Shown in pieces: positions 21,092 to 33,359 of a DNA stretch of 64,000 nt. The number at the start of each line of letters is the position of its first letter. Position 1 is the first letter of the stretch. Below the pieces are notes generated by a model that saw nothing but the letters and a program-made list of their open reading frames with translations, was not told where the DNA came from and did not search any database. Source of the DNA: Anastrepha obliqua (Eukaryota > Arthropoda > Insecta > Diptera > Tephritidae); NCBI RefSeq assembly GCF_027943255.1, contig NC_072893.1, positions 82,901,784 through 82,965,783 on the forward strand. Reading direction: 5' to 3'. The position numbers were made by a program, and so were the translations under genes.

Positions 21092-22137
21092 TTACCATAC
21101 GTATTCCTTTTCAAACCATCCGGTAGCTTTAATAAACGAGCAGGGCTTTGTTAGTTTTAGATGGGCTATGTCCGCTACAACGGTTAAACATGCTATATTA
21201 AGAGTGCGCAGCCTTCTCATACTCTTAGCTAGGCTTTCACACTCACATAAAAGGTGTCTGACTGTTTGCTCTTCTTCTGTATTAAGACAGCTACAGAAAT
21301 CGAAGTAAGGGAGTCCTAACCTTCTAGCGTGGCTGCCTATTAAACAATGACCAGTTAATACGCCTATCATTTTTCTTACAGCTTCTCTGTTAAATCTTAG
21401 CAAGATCTTCGATCGACCGCTGTTCCAGTTCGGCCATGTCTGTCTGCTTAGTTCGCATGTTGTGAGGTTTTGCCATCTTGTATTTACCTTTTTGATGGTG
21501 ACCCTGTCTATAAGTAATTTACAAGTGGCTATAGGCATGGGTATCAGCGCCTTATCCGGTTTGAGATCAAGCGTTGTACCGGTTCGTGCAAGTTCATCCG
21601 CCTTGCAGTTTCCTGCTATATTCCTGTGGCCTGGCACCCAGGTAAGGTGCACTTTGTAGCACTTAGATACGTCATTTGACGAGTGCGTTTTTGATTCAAG
21701 CCTTTTTATTGCCGCTGGACTGTCCGAGTAAATGAAGACTTCAGTTGTGGATAATACTCTCGTTTTTATTTCTGAAATACACTGCAATGGTCAGGTAGGC
21801 GAAATGATTGGCACACTCCGAGTTTATCGGAGTAAACCCCTCCACCTACTTTGTTGTCCAGTTTTGAGCCATTTGTGTAGATGTTTGAATAATTTTTCTT
21901 AACAATAAGCCCGTTATCCCTTTCCTCTTTGGAAAGAAATAGTGTGACAAAGGATTTATTTAAATTGATGTCCTTGGTCTTACAGAAATCCGTTGTGCCA
22001 TCAATGCAGGGGAATTTTTCTAAAATTGAAGAGTGTTCTTTTGGGTTCGTTCTGAGTAGATCGATTTCTCTTAGTCTGAGAGCTGCTTTGGTAGCTGTTT
22101 GCTTACCGAATTGCTCTATTGGTAAAAGGTTAAGCAT
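21092..22137 (-). pseudogene. LINE linker and RNase H region, copy A
   Basis: Two long overlapping frames joined by one frameshift near 21,780. The first holds LREIDLLRTNPKEHSSIL and YTNGSKLDNKVGGGVYS, where the usual first RNase H Asp (YTDGS) is Asn. The second holds FIYSDSPAAIKRLES (second Asp), WVPGHRNIAGNCKADELAR (His/Asp motif) and a terminal C-X-C...H-X4-C segment (FCSCL, VRHLLCEC) near the end. RNase H removes the RNA template during target-primed reverse transcription. The Asn substitution and frameshift make this copy inactive. Confidence 0.8.
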
Positions 22138-22175
22138 AATATTTAATGCATCTGTGGGTGTGCTACTAAGGGACC

Positions 22176-22590
22176 TCAGAGCATGTTTTTGATGAACTCA
22201 ACCAGAGATCCCGAATTCGCCTTTATTATGGTATCCGGTAGGATGTTGTTGAACGCGCCCTCGATATCAAGGAAGGCTACCAGTGTGAATTCTTTATTAT
22301 AAATTGACTTCTCGATTTCTGTAACAAGTGAGTTAAGTGCTGTTTCAGTAGATTTCCCCTTTACAGTACACATGTTGTTAGATACTAAGCTTATTAGGGC
22401 TGATGTTAGCCTTAATATGCTCTTCTATTATTCTTTCTAATGTTTCTAGCAGAAAAGAGGATAGGCTAATTGGCCTGAAATCCTTAGGTGTTGTGTGTGA
22501 ACTTTTTCCCGCTTTCGGAATTAAGACAACCTTTACTTCTTTCCATACTGATGGGACACTTTTAAGTTTCAGAGCAGCCTTGAAAATTTA
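22176..22590 (-). pseudogene. LINE reverse transcriptase N-part, copy A
   Basis: Includes (minus strand) KGKSTETALNSLVTEIEKSI and FTLVAFLDIEGAFNNILPD, the RT motif containing the first palm Asp. Upstream, the frame-broken plus-strand complement encodes remnants of VWKEVKVVLIPKAGK and DFRPISLSSFLLETLE. It ends abruptly at VEFIKNML, where the rest of the palm should follow. Confidence 0.75.
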
Positions 22591-22599
22591 GAAAAAAAA

Positions 22600-23179
22600 C
22601 CCACCTCAACCGTTTGATGTGGTATGTCAGGCGAGACGACAACACAGCACTAGGCATGTCAATCCCGGTTTAGTGGAATCTTTGTCCTTTTTAGGCCCCA
22701 AAGATACCGGGATGATTTGTTAACAACACCGAGATTTTCGGGATATGTCATTTCTTACGAAGCATACGAAATTGAGGTACAAAATAGCTTTTTTTAGAAA
22801 ACTAGCAACATTAAAATTCGCTTTGCGTTTCCAACACTTTTGTGATGGGAATTAGCTGGGCTTTTTGAGTTCAGTTCTTCAAATGAATGAAATATTACTA
22901 TTTGTATGAAATATTATTAAAATAACCGGGGAAGTTGTTCCAGATACTTAACGACAGCGTATTTTATGTGTTATACATTCTGCAAAAAAACACTAGGGAA
23001 TTATTCATTTAAAAAGCGTACATTACCTATAAATCTCAATTTTTTTTTGCTGAAATGTTGGTACAACTGTCCTTTGTAGTCTCGCAATGTTTTTGGCATT
23101 TAATTATATCAGTCAACCGCAGGTATACTCTGCGATGTTACGGTTAAAAAATCGAACAAAATTTTTTTCTTAAACTTAT
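22600..23179. other. Spacer with hAT-like terminal motif
   Basis: ctaggcatgtcaatcccggt at 22,650-22,669 resembles tagggatggcaatcccgga at 26,624-26,643 and could be a decayed hAT-type terminus. The rest is AT-rich and non-coding. Confidence 0.4.
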
Positions 23180-24080
23180 AGTTTGTTGTGTTTGCGTAGC
23201 ATGATTTTCGCTATTCTGCATGAGCAGTTTCTTTCCCACCAAGAATTTGATTCTCGAATCATTGTTGCTTCTACATCTAGTCGTTGTTTCCAGAGAGGTG
23301 GTTGTATATCGACTGTGCTAGGTACTGGAAGATTAGTGCCTGCTTTGGCTAGCATATCTATTTTCTCGTTTCCTTCGATTCCATTGTGTCCCAGTAAATG
23401 GTGGTTTGTTTCTTAGTTCCTGACTCATCCATCCTATTCCAGCATTGTCGTACGCAGTGTGAGTTTGTCATTACAGCTGCTATTCACTTTATGGCTGCTT
23501 GGCTGTCAATGTAAAATTGAGTTCAGAGGAATGTTCTTTATGGCTAAGTCTGCGGCTTTCGTTGCCGCGTAGATCTCAGCTTGGAACACACTGCACTAGT
23601 CCAGTAATTTGTATGACTGTTCATATCCTAATTTTAGAGAAAATACTACGGCTCCAACACCCTCTTCCAATTTGGAACCATCTGTCTATATGTTAAAAGT
23701 GTGGTGCGTTGAAAGTAGTCTCTAAATTAGTTTGAGGAATAACGTAATTCGAGTTAGCTTTTAAACCTCTGCATATTCGGCTGTAGCCATAAGGCCTTTC
23801 AACTAGTTGTGCAGCTGTCAAGTGCAGACTTCTTTGCAGAACCTTGTGCTACTATGTCTATTGAATGGAGGTCAAGTATTTTGTCCAGTGCTGCTGTCGG
23901 AGTGGTGCGCATTGCACCGGTTATACACAGCTCTGCAACTCTTTGTACTTTCTCCAGTTTGTTAGCGTATGTCGTCTTGTTCAAACTTGTCCACCATACT
24001 AAATATATAGAACATCATTGGTTTTACTATCGCCCTGTAAATCCAATGTATAAGTCGTGGAAATAAGCCCCATGTCTTAC
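23180..24080 (-). mobile_element. LOA/I-like non-LTR element, copy B (decayed)
   Basis: Minus-strand remnants in family order: LEKVQRVAELCITGAM with RTTPTAALDKILDL (linker, 23,984-23,799), a broken YTDGSKLEEGVGAVVFS near 23,680, and an RNase H block near 23,340-23,400 (GHNGIEGNEKIDMLAKAG). It ends near 23,180. Several stops and frameshifts. No tail or target duplication could be identified. Confidence 0.68.
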
Positions 24081-24400
24081 TGAGTATTTTTCTTCAGGCG
24101 TAAAGTTATATCTAAGTAACAACTATTTTAAGTATCACATCTAGAATAGGAGAAGCTTCCTTTGATGGGGTAGGTGGTCACTGTAGATAAGCCGACATTG
24201 AGTGAAAACTGGTAAAGAGCATCCAACGAAAGCTAGAATGTTCCTAAATCACGACCGAAGGCAATGCTGATTTTTTTTACGCTACAAAAAATTTAGCGAA
24301 TATTAAAAGTGCGAAAAAAATGCAGCACACATATTGGACGATAAGAACTGAGTAAGAATATATGTATATAAGTCAATGAACATTTAAAATCAGTTCGTTG
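24081..24400. other. Spacer
   Basis: AT-rich, no recognised feature. Confidence 0.5.
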
Positions 24401-25420
24401 AGATTAAACAAATTTTTGAAACTGAAATTTTTTCATCTGTTAAAGACTCAGTAGATGCTCAGAAGCAACAACTCGACTTGAACAATCTTCATTGATGGTT
24501 CATTAAGTCTCGCCTGTCTTTGAATGTTAAAATATGTTTTCAATTAACATTTTCCAGGCGTCAGTACATTTTGAACACATCCTACACCATTTCTAATAAA
24601 CACCACATTCAATAAAGTGTAATAGAGTTTAAGAAACTTGGAGTTTTATTCGATACGAAATTTTTCTTCAGTAGTCACTTTAATTTTATTCTTTCAAAGT
24701 CGTACTCGGTTCTAGGCGTGGCAACTCCTGGTGGTAATCGCAACAACCGATTTTTTATTCTTTACGAATGACATATTGTGCTCCCGATATTTTTGCCATT
24801 CGGTTATCTTTTCATTCCGCCATTCATTTTTTCAGCGTTTAGGTAAAAAATCGAAGTTCTTCAAGAGTAATAAAAAGGAAATAACCTTAATACTTAGTTT
24901 GCGCACATAAAATTGCGCACTTGTACTGTAAACCTCAATAAAACTTTAAAATAAAAAAGGAACCGTATTGTTATTCACGCACCAATAGGTTTCTTGTTCG
25001 TTCTCACTTATTAAAGGTTGTTATCATTCGGAGGCCTTACGACCAACTTTCCACAAATAAAATAAAGCGCATTCAAAAATATTTCGTAAGTAGGCATTAC
25101 GTTCCCTCGACTTGGGCTCCTGTTCCATCCTACAATTCTCGGCTAAAGCTAATTAATTTAGAATCTCTTGAACACAGAAGGACAGTGTTTTTATTCTCGT
25201 TTCTTTCCAATGTTGTTAATGGTTTCGTCGACTGTCCAGTTCCACGCGACCGGATAAGCTTCCAGCTTTAATGTCACACAAAGAAGTCTTCGCAATTTTT
25301 TTGTTAACTTTGTGACTAAATTTGCGAATAATGCACTATAATTCATTATCGAATTCCAGCCTGCTTAATTTCGTTTTATATAAGCATTTAAATGTAGTTG
25401 CTTAAGTTGTGTTTAAACTG
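24401..25420 (+). pseudogene. Jockey-like RT C-terminal relic
   Basis: Plus-strand translation with stops gives LNNLH..WFIKSRLSLNVKI and, later, EFKKLGVLFDTKFFFSSHF, the post-palm segment (...LG...D..L.F..H). Further on come IKRIQKYFVSRHYVPSTWAP, YNSRLKLINLESLEHRRTV and FVDCPVPRDRISFQL. This motif order is that of jockey-clade ORF2 C-termini and parallels the minus-strand fragment at 2,650-2,995. Many stops; long dead. Confidence 0.6.
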
Positions 25421-26739
25421 ATTGCTAATATATTATTTTAGTTGTAAAATTTGGCTTGTCTTTTTTTACATTTTTGTTTAATCTGTGCGGTATATATGTA
25501 GAACTGTTAATTATTAAAATAAATTAAAATAAAATTTTTTCGCTGCTTGTAATTCGAAAAAATTAATGACTTTGATTTGAAGTTTCACTGAAAAGAGAGA
25601 CACAGAAAATCTTTTCATTGTAAATCACTGAATAAATATAACAAATAAAAATATTACAAGTCGAAAAAATTGATTGCTCGCCTTTGTCAATGATTTCTGC
25701 TACTATTTTTTGGCGGCGGGAGGAAATTTAAAAACAAAAGTGCCAATTTTATTCGGAAACCCAACTGAGTACTTTTGTTTTCATTTGAGCGTTAACTCGT
25801 CGCTGTGAAATCGAAATTTTGTGAATCATAAATTTACTAATTTTCGTTTTCGTTGGAATGGAGAAGAATTTAAATCTCTTTTGGCCGCCGAAATGTTCGC
25901 CCTCGAATTTCTTTATGGCTTTTTCGAACAAAGTAACTTGAATAAATGAAATGTAAGTAAATCATCTGCGATGAAATATTTTCAATTTTCTCACACGTGT
26001 GAATTGTAAAAAGTTATGTTTTTTCTGTATTTTGTGAAACACCCAAAAGAAAGTTAAAACGGAATGAAATGTATGGAAATAGTACCAAAATAAATAGAAC
26101 TCCGTGGTGAAAAAGTTTGTGATTTTCGGGATCCAACGGGAGTTATGGGGGTTAATATTTGCTCAATGAAGAAGTTTCGTCTGCGATGGAGAGCAAATGG
26201 CTACGCTAGTCTACAAACAATTGCAAGTCGTTACACTTTTCCTTTTACGAGCTATAGAAATTTGTTTGTAAGGAAATTTTGGAAATGATAGAAATTTGCT
26301 CGAAACAATTTGCCCATTAATGAATGTTTAATTAAGAGTTTTCTAAAAACTATAACTAGCTGTATATGATACAAATATAATTTTTTTTTTTAAATGTTAT
26401 TTTTTAAATACGTCTTGCTCGATTCTGAACGAATTGTCCACCAACAGAGTTGCAGCTTTTCCAAATTATTTATAATATTATTAAATATCTTACAAAGAAG
26501 TTAGTTTTTGACCACGCACGCAATTCACCGCCGTTACAAAGGGAACGCTGCTGGCAAGTCTATAAATCCGATATCAAGAAAAACTTCATGCGTCAATTAC
26601 AACGTCAAATTATGTGCATACGTATTAGGGATGGCAATCCCGGAAGACCGAAATTTTTAGGACTGAAATAAATTTTAATTTTTTTACGAACTGTCTAGGG
26701 GCTGTAATCCAAGAATCCTGAGATGGATGTACATCATGA
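25421..26739. other. Non-coding AT-rich region
   Basis: No gene recognised. The 73-codon frame at 26,450-26,671 overlaps the hAT-like terminal motif at 26,624 and has no domain. Confidence 0.5.
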
Positions 26740-26796
26740 TAATAAGATCAATGATGACATACGGAGCGGTCGCTTAGGCATCTCGAGAATCACCCT

Positions 26797-26926
26797 CACG
26801 ACAGTGCGGGCAGCGCTGAGAACGCGTGTGTATCACAGAAGCGATGCAGACCTGTCCTAAAGCTGCGATGGAGGTGATGCTCGAGCAGACACCTCTCCAT
26901 ATAGTGATTCAGCAATCAGTCAAGCG
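26797..26926 (+). repeat. 130-bp inverted duplication, left arm
   Basis: Reverse complement matches 26,996-27,125 with only four visible mismatches in 130 bases (about 97 percent). The central spacer is 26,927-26,995. The arm lies within the LINE linker coding sequence. Confidence 0.9.
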
Positions 26927-26995
26927 AAACCTGCTGAATATTATCAGGAAAGATTTCCACTCAACCATCTACCCAGAGATGATATCACTAAGGTA

Positions 26996-27125
26996 CGCTT
27001 GACTGATTGCTGAATCACTATATGGAGAGGTGTCAGCTCGAGCATCACCTCCATCGCAGCTTTAGGACAGGTCCGCATGGCTCCTGTGATACACACGCGT
27101 TCTCAGCGCTGCCCGCACTGTCGTG
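26996..27125 (-). repeat. 130-bp inverted duplication, right arm
   Basis: Inverted copy of 26,797-26,926. Confidence 0.9.
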
Positions 27126-27229
27126 CACAGGTAGTGGTCCACATTATGGTATCAAAACGGCACGTAAGTGCTACTTGAAGTGTCCCTGGGGTATTCTTGC
27201 CATCTTACCTACCTACCTACCTCAGAATT

Positions 27230-27540
27230 AAACAGAACAATAAGCTGAACTAGAGTAGACCTGCATTTGAAAAGAGACTCCAGGAGTGTACCCTGCTCTG
27301 GCATAGATGGCTCGAAGACCTCAGAAGGCATAGGCGCTGGAATTTACGGCTCCAGAACCAAATGGTTTGTGCCGATAGCCAGTTTTCCAAGCATCTTTCA
27401 AGCGGAGATGTATGTTCGGAATGAGCGAATTGCCATTCTGAGTAACAGTCAGGCGGCACTCATGGCCATATCGGTCTGTGTATTGATGCAATTTTGGGAT
27501 AAATTGTTGCTGCATAATGAATATATCAATCTTAAAACTA
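27230..27540 (+). pseudogene. LINE RNase H fragment, copy C2
   Basis: Plus-strand frame reads CSGIDGSKTSEGIGAGIYGS and later QAEMYVRNERIAILSNSQAA. This corresponds to ..TDGSK...G.G.G...S....FQAE......I.I.SDSQAA.., the first half of the LINE RNase H domain. The first Asp is preserved (IDGSK); the second site is SNSQAA, so its usual Asp is Asn. No His motif follows. It probably belongs to a second element next to copy C. Confidence 0.65.
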
Positions 27541-29199
27541 GGCGCGATATATCGGGATTGTTATGACAAGATCCCGAAATATCCCGGTATCGTAAAATTT
27601 GATAAAGTCAACATCCCAATACGTACACTGTATGTATACGAGTATGTATGTATATGCATGTCTAAATGTATAAACCGGCAATCACACCTGAATTCCTTTC
27701 ATCTTCGATGGATGAAATGTATCCAACTTCACATTCCAAAAAAGTTTTGATTTTTAATGAGTTCATTATTTCGGAAACGGCAACAAAAAATCATTTTAAG
27801 CAAACATTATAAACTTTCTGAAAACATGTCGCTACACGTCGCAACAATGCAGAGCGATTTGTCATTCGCACTTTTTTTGGCTTTCAAATTATCCTCAACT
27901 CCAATATGAGTTGCAACAATGTGTGAGATTTTTTTTGCCGCTTTTTGGCACATTTCTCGACATCTGTATAGTTATTGGTATATGAATGCAGTGGATACAC
28001 CGCAAGAATACAACAATGTCACGTTGCACGCGTGTATTCAACAGTGGCAGCTGCAGAGGTAGCCGTGGAAGTTTTTGAAAACTGCAGTGGCTGCTATAGA
28101 CTGCCAACAAAGGCTATAGATGGTTCGGTTGTTGCCCAGCCACTGATGATTACATTGTCCGTTTGTTTGCGTATCACGTCGCAAATGTCATTATTAATAA
28201 TGAATTTTTGGTGGCAGCGGCGCGAAAAAGGTTTGGCAGCAAAGGAAAATGTGAAGTCACTGATAAACCGCGATTCTTTTTACACCCCTCTTCCTGCCAT
28301 TTTTGGTGAGTTCAGCGCTTTTTTCGCATGGTTTTCAACTTAATAGCAGTTTGATTGATTTATTGAAATTACAGGCGCACAAGAAAAGAGCAACAGCAAT
28401 TAATATACGAGTACCAGCGGCTGATTTCCAACAATAATGATTTACACCTGCCTGCCTGCCACTTCATCACCAAAGGCGGGTTTGTGGCGTACTTTGAGTA
28501 AAAGTAATGCTATTTCCACGTGTGAAAATCTTTTACCACCTTTGTTAGCTTTCCTGGCTTTTCACTTCCGAATGGATACCACCAAGGCACCATCGCACCG
28601 CTTTCAAAAGAAAAGCCACAACAAGTGCTTTTCAATTACACTTTAATTAATTTTAATGATATTATTTTCCATACATATCCCTTTCCGACAGTGACGATGG
28701 CGCTTTTTGTGTGAGGTATATGCTTTTGAGTGTATGGGAAGCATTTGTGGGAAGATATGTACTATAACCCAGCAAACTATTGGATAAAACCTGATGTGCA
28801 GGAGTTGTCTCTTTACTAGACCACAAGCCGCACCAAAATGTTTCCTCTTCCTTAAAAAGAATGAAAACCTTGTCTCTTAATCCGCAAATGAAAAATTGTA
28901 TGAAGTGCTTAAAAAAATTAAATTCAGATATATATGTACAATGTGATGATGAAAGTTGTAATAAAATAAAAAATAATATATCTCATATTGAAATTTAAAT
29001 ACTCAATTGAGAACTCGTTGTTAACGAATTGTAAAACTTTCAGTCACCAAGAATATTAGTGATGTTCAATAACAAAAATCTTCTGCACTCAACCTCGGTT
29101 TTCGGTTCTCTGGCCATTGCCTGCTTTTCAAACTTAGTTCACAATATCACAAAAAACTACACCATTAATTATACCGCTGCCGAAGGAGAAATCTTATTC
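27541..29199. other. Non-coding region
   Basis: Includes atcccgaaatatcccggtat at 27,570, a palindromic G/C-rich snippet like those of hAT termini, and unique AT-rich DNA. The longest frame (27,975-28,343, 122 codons) shows no domain. No TE boundaries seen between 27,700 and 29,200. Confidence 0.5.
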
Positions 29200-30325
29200 C
29201 GACGAACGCGAAAAAATAGTTGATACGACGAGGAGTGTCATGCCGCCACAGAAAGAAAGGATGCTGCCTACAGAGCCACGCTGCGATCGGGAGCAACGCG
29301 AGCCATGCGGAATCGCTATCGGGAGCTAAGAAAGGAACAGAGACGTATTATCAGAAAGAAAAAAACGAGGGGCCAAAATACGGGAGTGCGAGGAGTTTGA
29401 GATGCTGACCCATGGGAACAACGCCCGAAAATTCTACCAGAAACTTCGGCGGCTTGCAGAAGGTTTTAAGACCGGGGCGCTTGCCTGTAAGTACATAGAT
29501 GGTTATCTGATGACTGACATCCAGAGCATACTTAAATTATGAAGAAACCCTGCTCGAACCTGTTAAACAGTGATAGCTGCGCGTGTCACAGAGAATGTGA
29601 AAATTTCGATACCCTAATCGTTGACAACGGAACTTTCGTTCCGTGACGATAATGCGACTAAAGAATAACAAAGCCGCGGGCTGAGGTATTCAAATATGGC
29701 GGCGAGGAACTGGTCATCTATGATTTCGAGGTTGTAAAATACTTTGTTTATTAGGGAGCCAGCATGAACAATGTCAACCTGGAAGTCCAACGTAGAATCT
29801 TTCTTACCAACAAGTGCTTTTTTGTACTAAGTAAGCAATTGAGTAGTAAAGTCTTCTCTCGACGAACAAAACTAATACTCTACAAGGCTCTCATCAAGGC
29901 CGTCCTAACGTTTGACGCAGAAGCGTAGATGATGACAATACCCGCTGAGGCGTCACTTGGAATGTTTGAGAGAAAGATTCTGCGTAATATATGGACCTTT
30001 GTACGTTGGCGACGGCGAATATCGCAGACGATGAAACGATGAGCTGTATGAGCTTTACGACGACATAGACATACAGCAGATCATGTCGTCCAAATAGATA
30101 CAAATGCTTCGGCTCTGAAAGTATTCGATACGGTAGCAGCTGGTGGTGGCAGAGGAAGAGAAAGACCACCTCTGCGTTGGAAAGATCAGGTGGAGAAGGA
30201 CTTGGCTTCACTTGGTGTGTCCAACTGGCGCCGGTTAGCACGAGAAAGAAACGACTGGCGCTCTTTGTTAAATTCGGTCAAAATTGCGCAACCGGTTATC
30301 GCGCCAATTAAGAAGAAGAAGAAAC
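29200..30325 (+). mobile_element. Endonuclease/RT-type LINE, internally deleted
   Basis: Plus-strand remnants in order: YDEECHAATERKDAAYRATL and RYRELRKEQRRIIRKKKTRG (the basic linker before RT), NARKFYQKLRRLAEGFKTGA, a gap where the RT should be, LGMFERKILRNIW, and QVEKDLASLGVSNWRRLAR with the 3' end IAQPVIAPIKKKKK. The DNA ends in an (AAG)n-like tail near 30,320. The copies at 6,515-7,190 and 53,435-53,960 share this 3' end on the opposite strand. The RT catalytic region is deleted. Confidence 0.72.
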
Positions 30326-32239
30326 AGGTCAACTGTAACTGAGGTAGGCAACGGTCTAAGTGAATTGCTTAAAAGACCTACTACCACTTCTACCTACCTA
30401 CCCACCTAGCCACTTGGCTGCTGCCTCAGCTGTCATTTCAAATCAAATAGATAATTTTATTTATTTTCATACTGCATTAAAATAGTAGAAGGATATATAT
30501 ACAGTTGATATCTCTTTAAGTGCATTTCACACTCTGTGAATTATAATTAATGCTTTTCTGAAGTAGCATTGGAAAAGGTGTACTACACTTTTTTGTAAAT
30601 CTAAGAATGCTTAAGTATGATACTCGTACTTACATAGCGAGTAGTCTCTGAACATTTGGTTAAGAATATTACCTATTTAATTTCGGCTGGGTAATACCGG
30701 ATGAATGTGCACACCTTTATAGATGTAGTTATGTATTTGTGGCACTTGTTTGCTTATATCTTAAATGCTATACTAACATTTCCGCTTCCGCTTTTAAATT
30801 TTAATTAGTGTTGGAAATTGTGTGTATTCCTAATGTATACACATACACATTTACACATACATATATGCATGAAAATATCCACTTCTGGCTCACGCTGATC
30901 GTTCACATTCAGCAATATTAAATGCGATTTATGCGAGGCTTTTGTGCTCGTCACTCATTAAGGATTTTTATTTTTTTATTTTTTGGTTGAGCATTCCATG
31001 AAAAGGAAAACGTTGTGCAAATGTGCTGAATGAGCGATTGCACGAATATAAATATATTTATACGTAAAGTATATATATAATAGTACTCACGTACAATGTA
31101 AATGAATGAAAGATTATACGCATACACTGGTAAAAGAATGAAAGCTAGTACTATACTATGGCTTCATATGTACAGCGATGTTCGCATCTGACATGAGTGA
31201 GTCAATGAACGATTGAATGAATAAATAAACGAATAAAGTGAATGAATGAATGGTGAAACGCTTGAATGTGCCACAAAACAGGCGAGTGAAAGCCATTTAA
31301 AGCTGACAACACCTTCGTCACCTTCTATATATTACTTGCTCTTAACTTACTCATATCCAGCTCTTTCAGGCTAAGAATTTAAAAGGATACTCGTTTGTAT
31401 GTTTATTTCAACAATTATCAGAGCAATCAACTTAAATGAAAATATAATGTCATCTGTGGATAAACATACCAAACTTCAATTAATATATATAGATATGTAT
31501 ATATATATATACCATATATACATATATACTCGTATGTACGTACACACATCTACTTTCTAGTAAGGTTCATGCTCCTGTTGCACTCTGTTTGAAGTATTAA
31601 CATCCATTTGAGCGCTTGCTTAACTTTCAGCCGATTACAGTGGATTATTGCCATAGAATAGTATGAAGTAAACCTAAGTTAAATTATAATTACAGCTAAG
31701 TGATCAGAAGGAAAGCAGTGCAGTGCAAAAATCATGCACTGAATGGATGTATAGTGAAAATACATTACATTAAATAACTACAACACCAGGACTTACTTGT
31801 TTCTTTCCTCTGCATCCGACCTGCAAAACGAACACTCGAAATCGGTTATATTTTAGATTTACTTCTAATTGCTCTATTTTTCCTCGTTTTATGTGTGAAT
31901 CCAGCAGTTAGACGAGTCGTTTTATCCAAGGTGATAACAGTAGTACAAAACCTAAAATTTGCAGGTTTTTTTACAGGTATTTTGTTTCTTGCAGCAGATC
32001 ACTTTGTCATTGAGACTACCAAACCGGAAGAAAAATAAAACAAATCAGCTATTCTACTGCTATCAACTCGTATACATATATATATACAAGGGGAGTTCAA
32101 TAAGAAATAAATTTTTCTCCTCGATGTTAGAGAGCAAGAAAAATTCGGAAGTGGCTAAATTATTCCATCTCCTGTCTATCCGTATCTTCATATCCGCAGC
32201 GATGGCATTGTACACCGTATTTAAAGGTTTCAGTATGTA
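30326..32239. other. Non-coding, microsatellite-rich
   Basis: Has a (GAAT)n-type repeat at 31,211-31,252, a (TA)n-type repeat at 31,481-31,532, TACC units near 30,390, and otherwise AT-rich unique DNA. Short frames are uninformative. Confidence 0.55.
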
Positions 32240-33355
32240 GCAGATGGGTAAGTAGGTTAGATGGCAAGAGTACACCAGGTATCATAATGTGGACAGCAAA
32301 AAATTTATAGAAGAGAAAACCATCTACAGCCATCCAGTGCTGTTGATGTAGTGGAGGAGAGAAAAGGGATCTAGGCTGGACAATTTTTTCAAGCCATCCC
32401 CAAAGGGCACGCTAAGAAATTTCAAGCGCCTAGCCGCCAGATCCGGACATTTGCAGAGAAAGTGTTCAACAGTCTCTTTCTCTGCAGGATCCCCACAGCT
32501 TCTACAATAGGGGTTGTACGAAATTCGAAGCTTCTCCGCATAAGTACCGATCACTCAATATGTGATCACTCGCAATGAGTTTGGAAATTGTATGGCGAGG
32601 GATTCCCATCACCATAAGCGTTCTGTTTATATCGTATTGAGGCCATAGTGTTTTCGAAACAGCACACGATGAGACAGCCCTCCATCTGTCCTGCGCTTTT
32701 TTTTGTTTTTTCTTAATTGGGTAGTTTCCCTTTAACAATGGTCAAGGGGACAATGATGTCTGAGAAGAGGACAACGGAAGCCGGTTCTGTCGACCCCTTC
32801 CTGGCCAGCTCATCGGCAATTTCATTTCCCTCTATATTCATGTGCCCAGGAACCCAGAAAAGGGAAATGTTTCTTGCACATTTGAGACGTTATAGTTCCT
32901 CCTTACAGGAGTTCACAAGAAGAGAGCTGCAATACGGCCACGACAGTGCCTTGATCGCAGCTTGACTATCGGAAAAAATATTAATGTCTTCCTCCCAACA
33001 TCGATCCCTAAGCATTTTGCATGCTTGCTGGATCGCGAGCACCTCTGCTTGAAGAACGCTGCTCGTTTCCGGCAGTTTAAAGGAGACCGACATGATGGCT
33101 GATTTAGGAAAACCCCCGCTCGCACTCCAGATTCCATCTCGGATTCGTCAGTGAAAACAGAGGTACCTACGTCCGTACCGACTCTCCCCGCTTTCCAATC
33201 TTGCCTGCTCGGAAAGATAGCCCTAGCACAACCCTCAAAACCCGAAGTACAGAGAAGGAAGGGGACATCTGCTTCAAGATGCTACTATGTCCTATGAGTT
33301 GCCTCCAGAGGCCAATCTCCTTCAACCTAACAGCGCTCTGAGCAGCAATGGATTT
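32240..33355 (-). mobile_element. LOA/I-like non-LTR element, copy D
   Basis: On the minus strand: a linker (AVRLKEIGLWRQLIGHSSIL), an RNase H block with VFTDESEMESGVRAGVF, then INIFSDSQAAIKALSW, then WVPGHMNIEGNEIADELAR. The C-terminal Cys/His segment is YCRSCGDPAEKETVEHFLCK. At least four frame breaks. The 3' untranslated region (32,330-32,240) ends TTGCCATCTAACCTAC and matches the 3' end at 27,130-27,222. Confidence 0.75.
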
Positions 33356-33359
33356 AACT

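Larger units (their letters stand above)
21001..22592 (-). mobile_element. LOA/I-like non-LTR element, copy A
   Basis: A 5'-truncated, internally deleted retrotransposon on the minus strand. In transcription order it has an RT N-terminal part (about 22,590-22,180), a linker, an RNase H domain, a C-terminal Cys/His motif, a short 3' untranslated region and the (CCTA)n tail. RNase H-bearing ORF2 is a feature of the I, LOA, R1 and Ingi groups, and the tail style fits LOA-like elements. The reverse-transcriptase palm (YADD) is missing, lost in a deletion near 22,190. Confidence 0.8.
26740..27222 (+). mobile_element. LOA-like LINE fragment with inverted duplication, copy C
   Basis: Plus-strand linker remnant ITEAMQTCPKAAMEVMLEQT, then PLHIVIQQSVKRNLLNI, as in copies A, B and F. 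It is followed by a 69-base spacer, then the same 130 bases in reverse orientation, then a LINE 3' end (gtccacattatggtatcaaa ... ttcttgccatcttacc) and a (TACC)n tail at 27,206-27,222. The same 3' end, with TTGCCATCTAACC, occurs on the other strand at 32,240-32,330. Confidence 0.7.
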
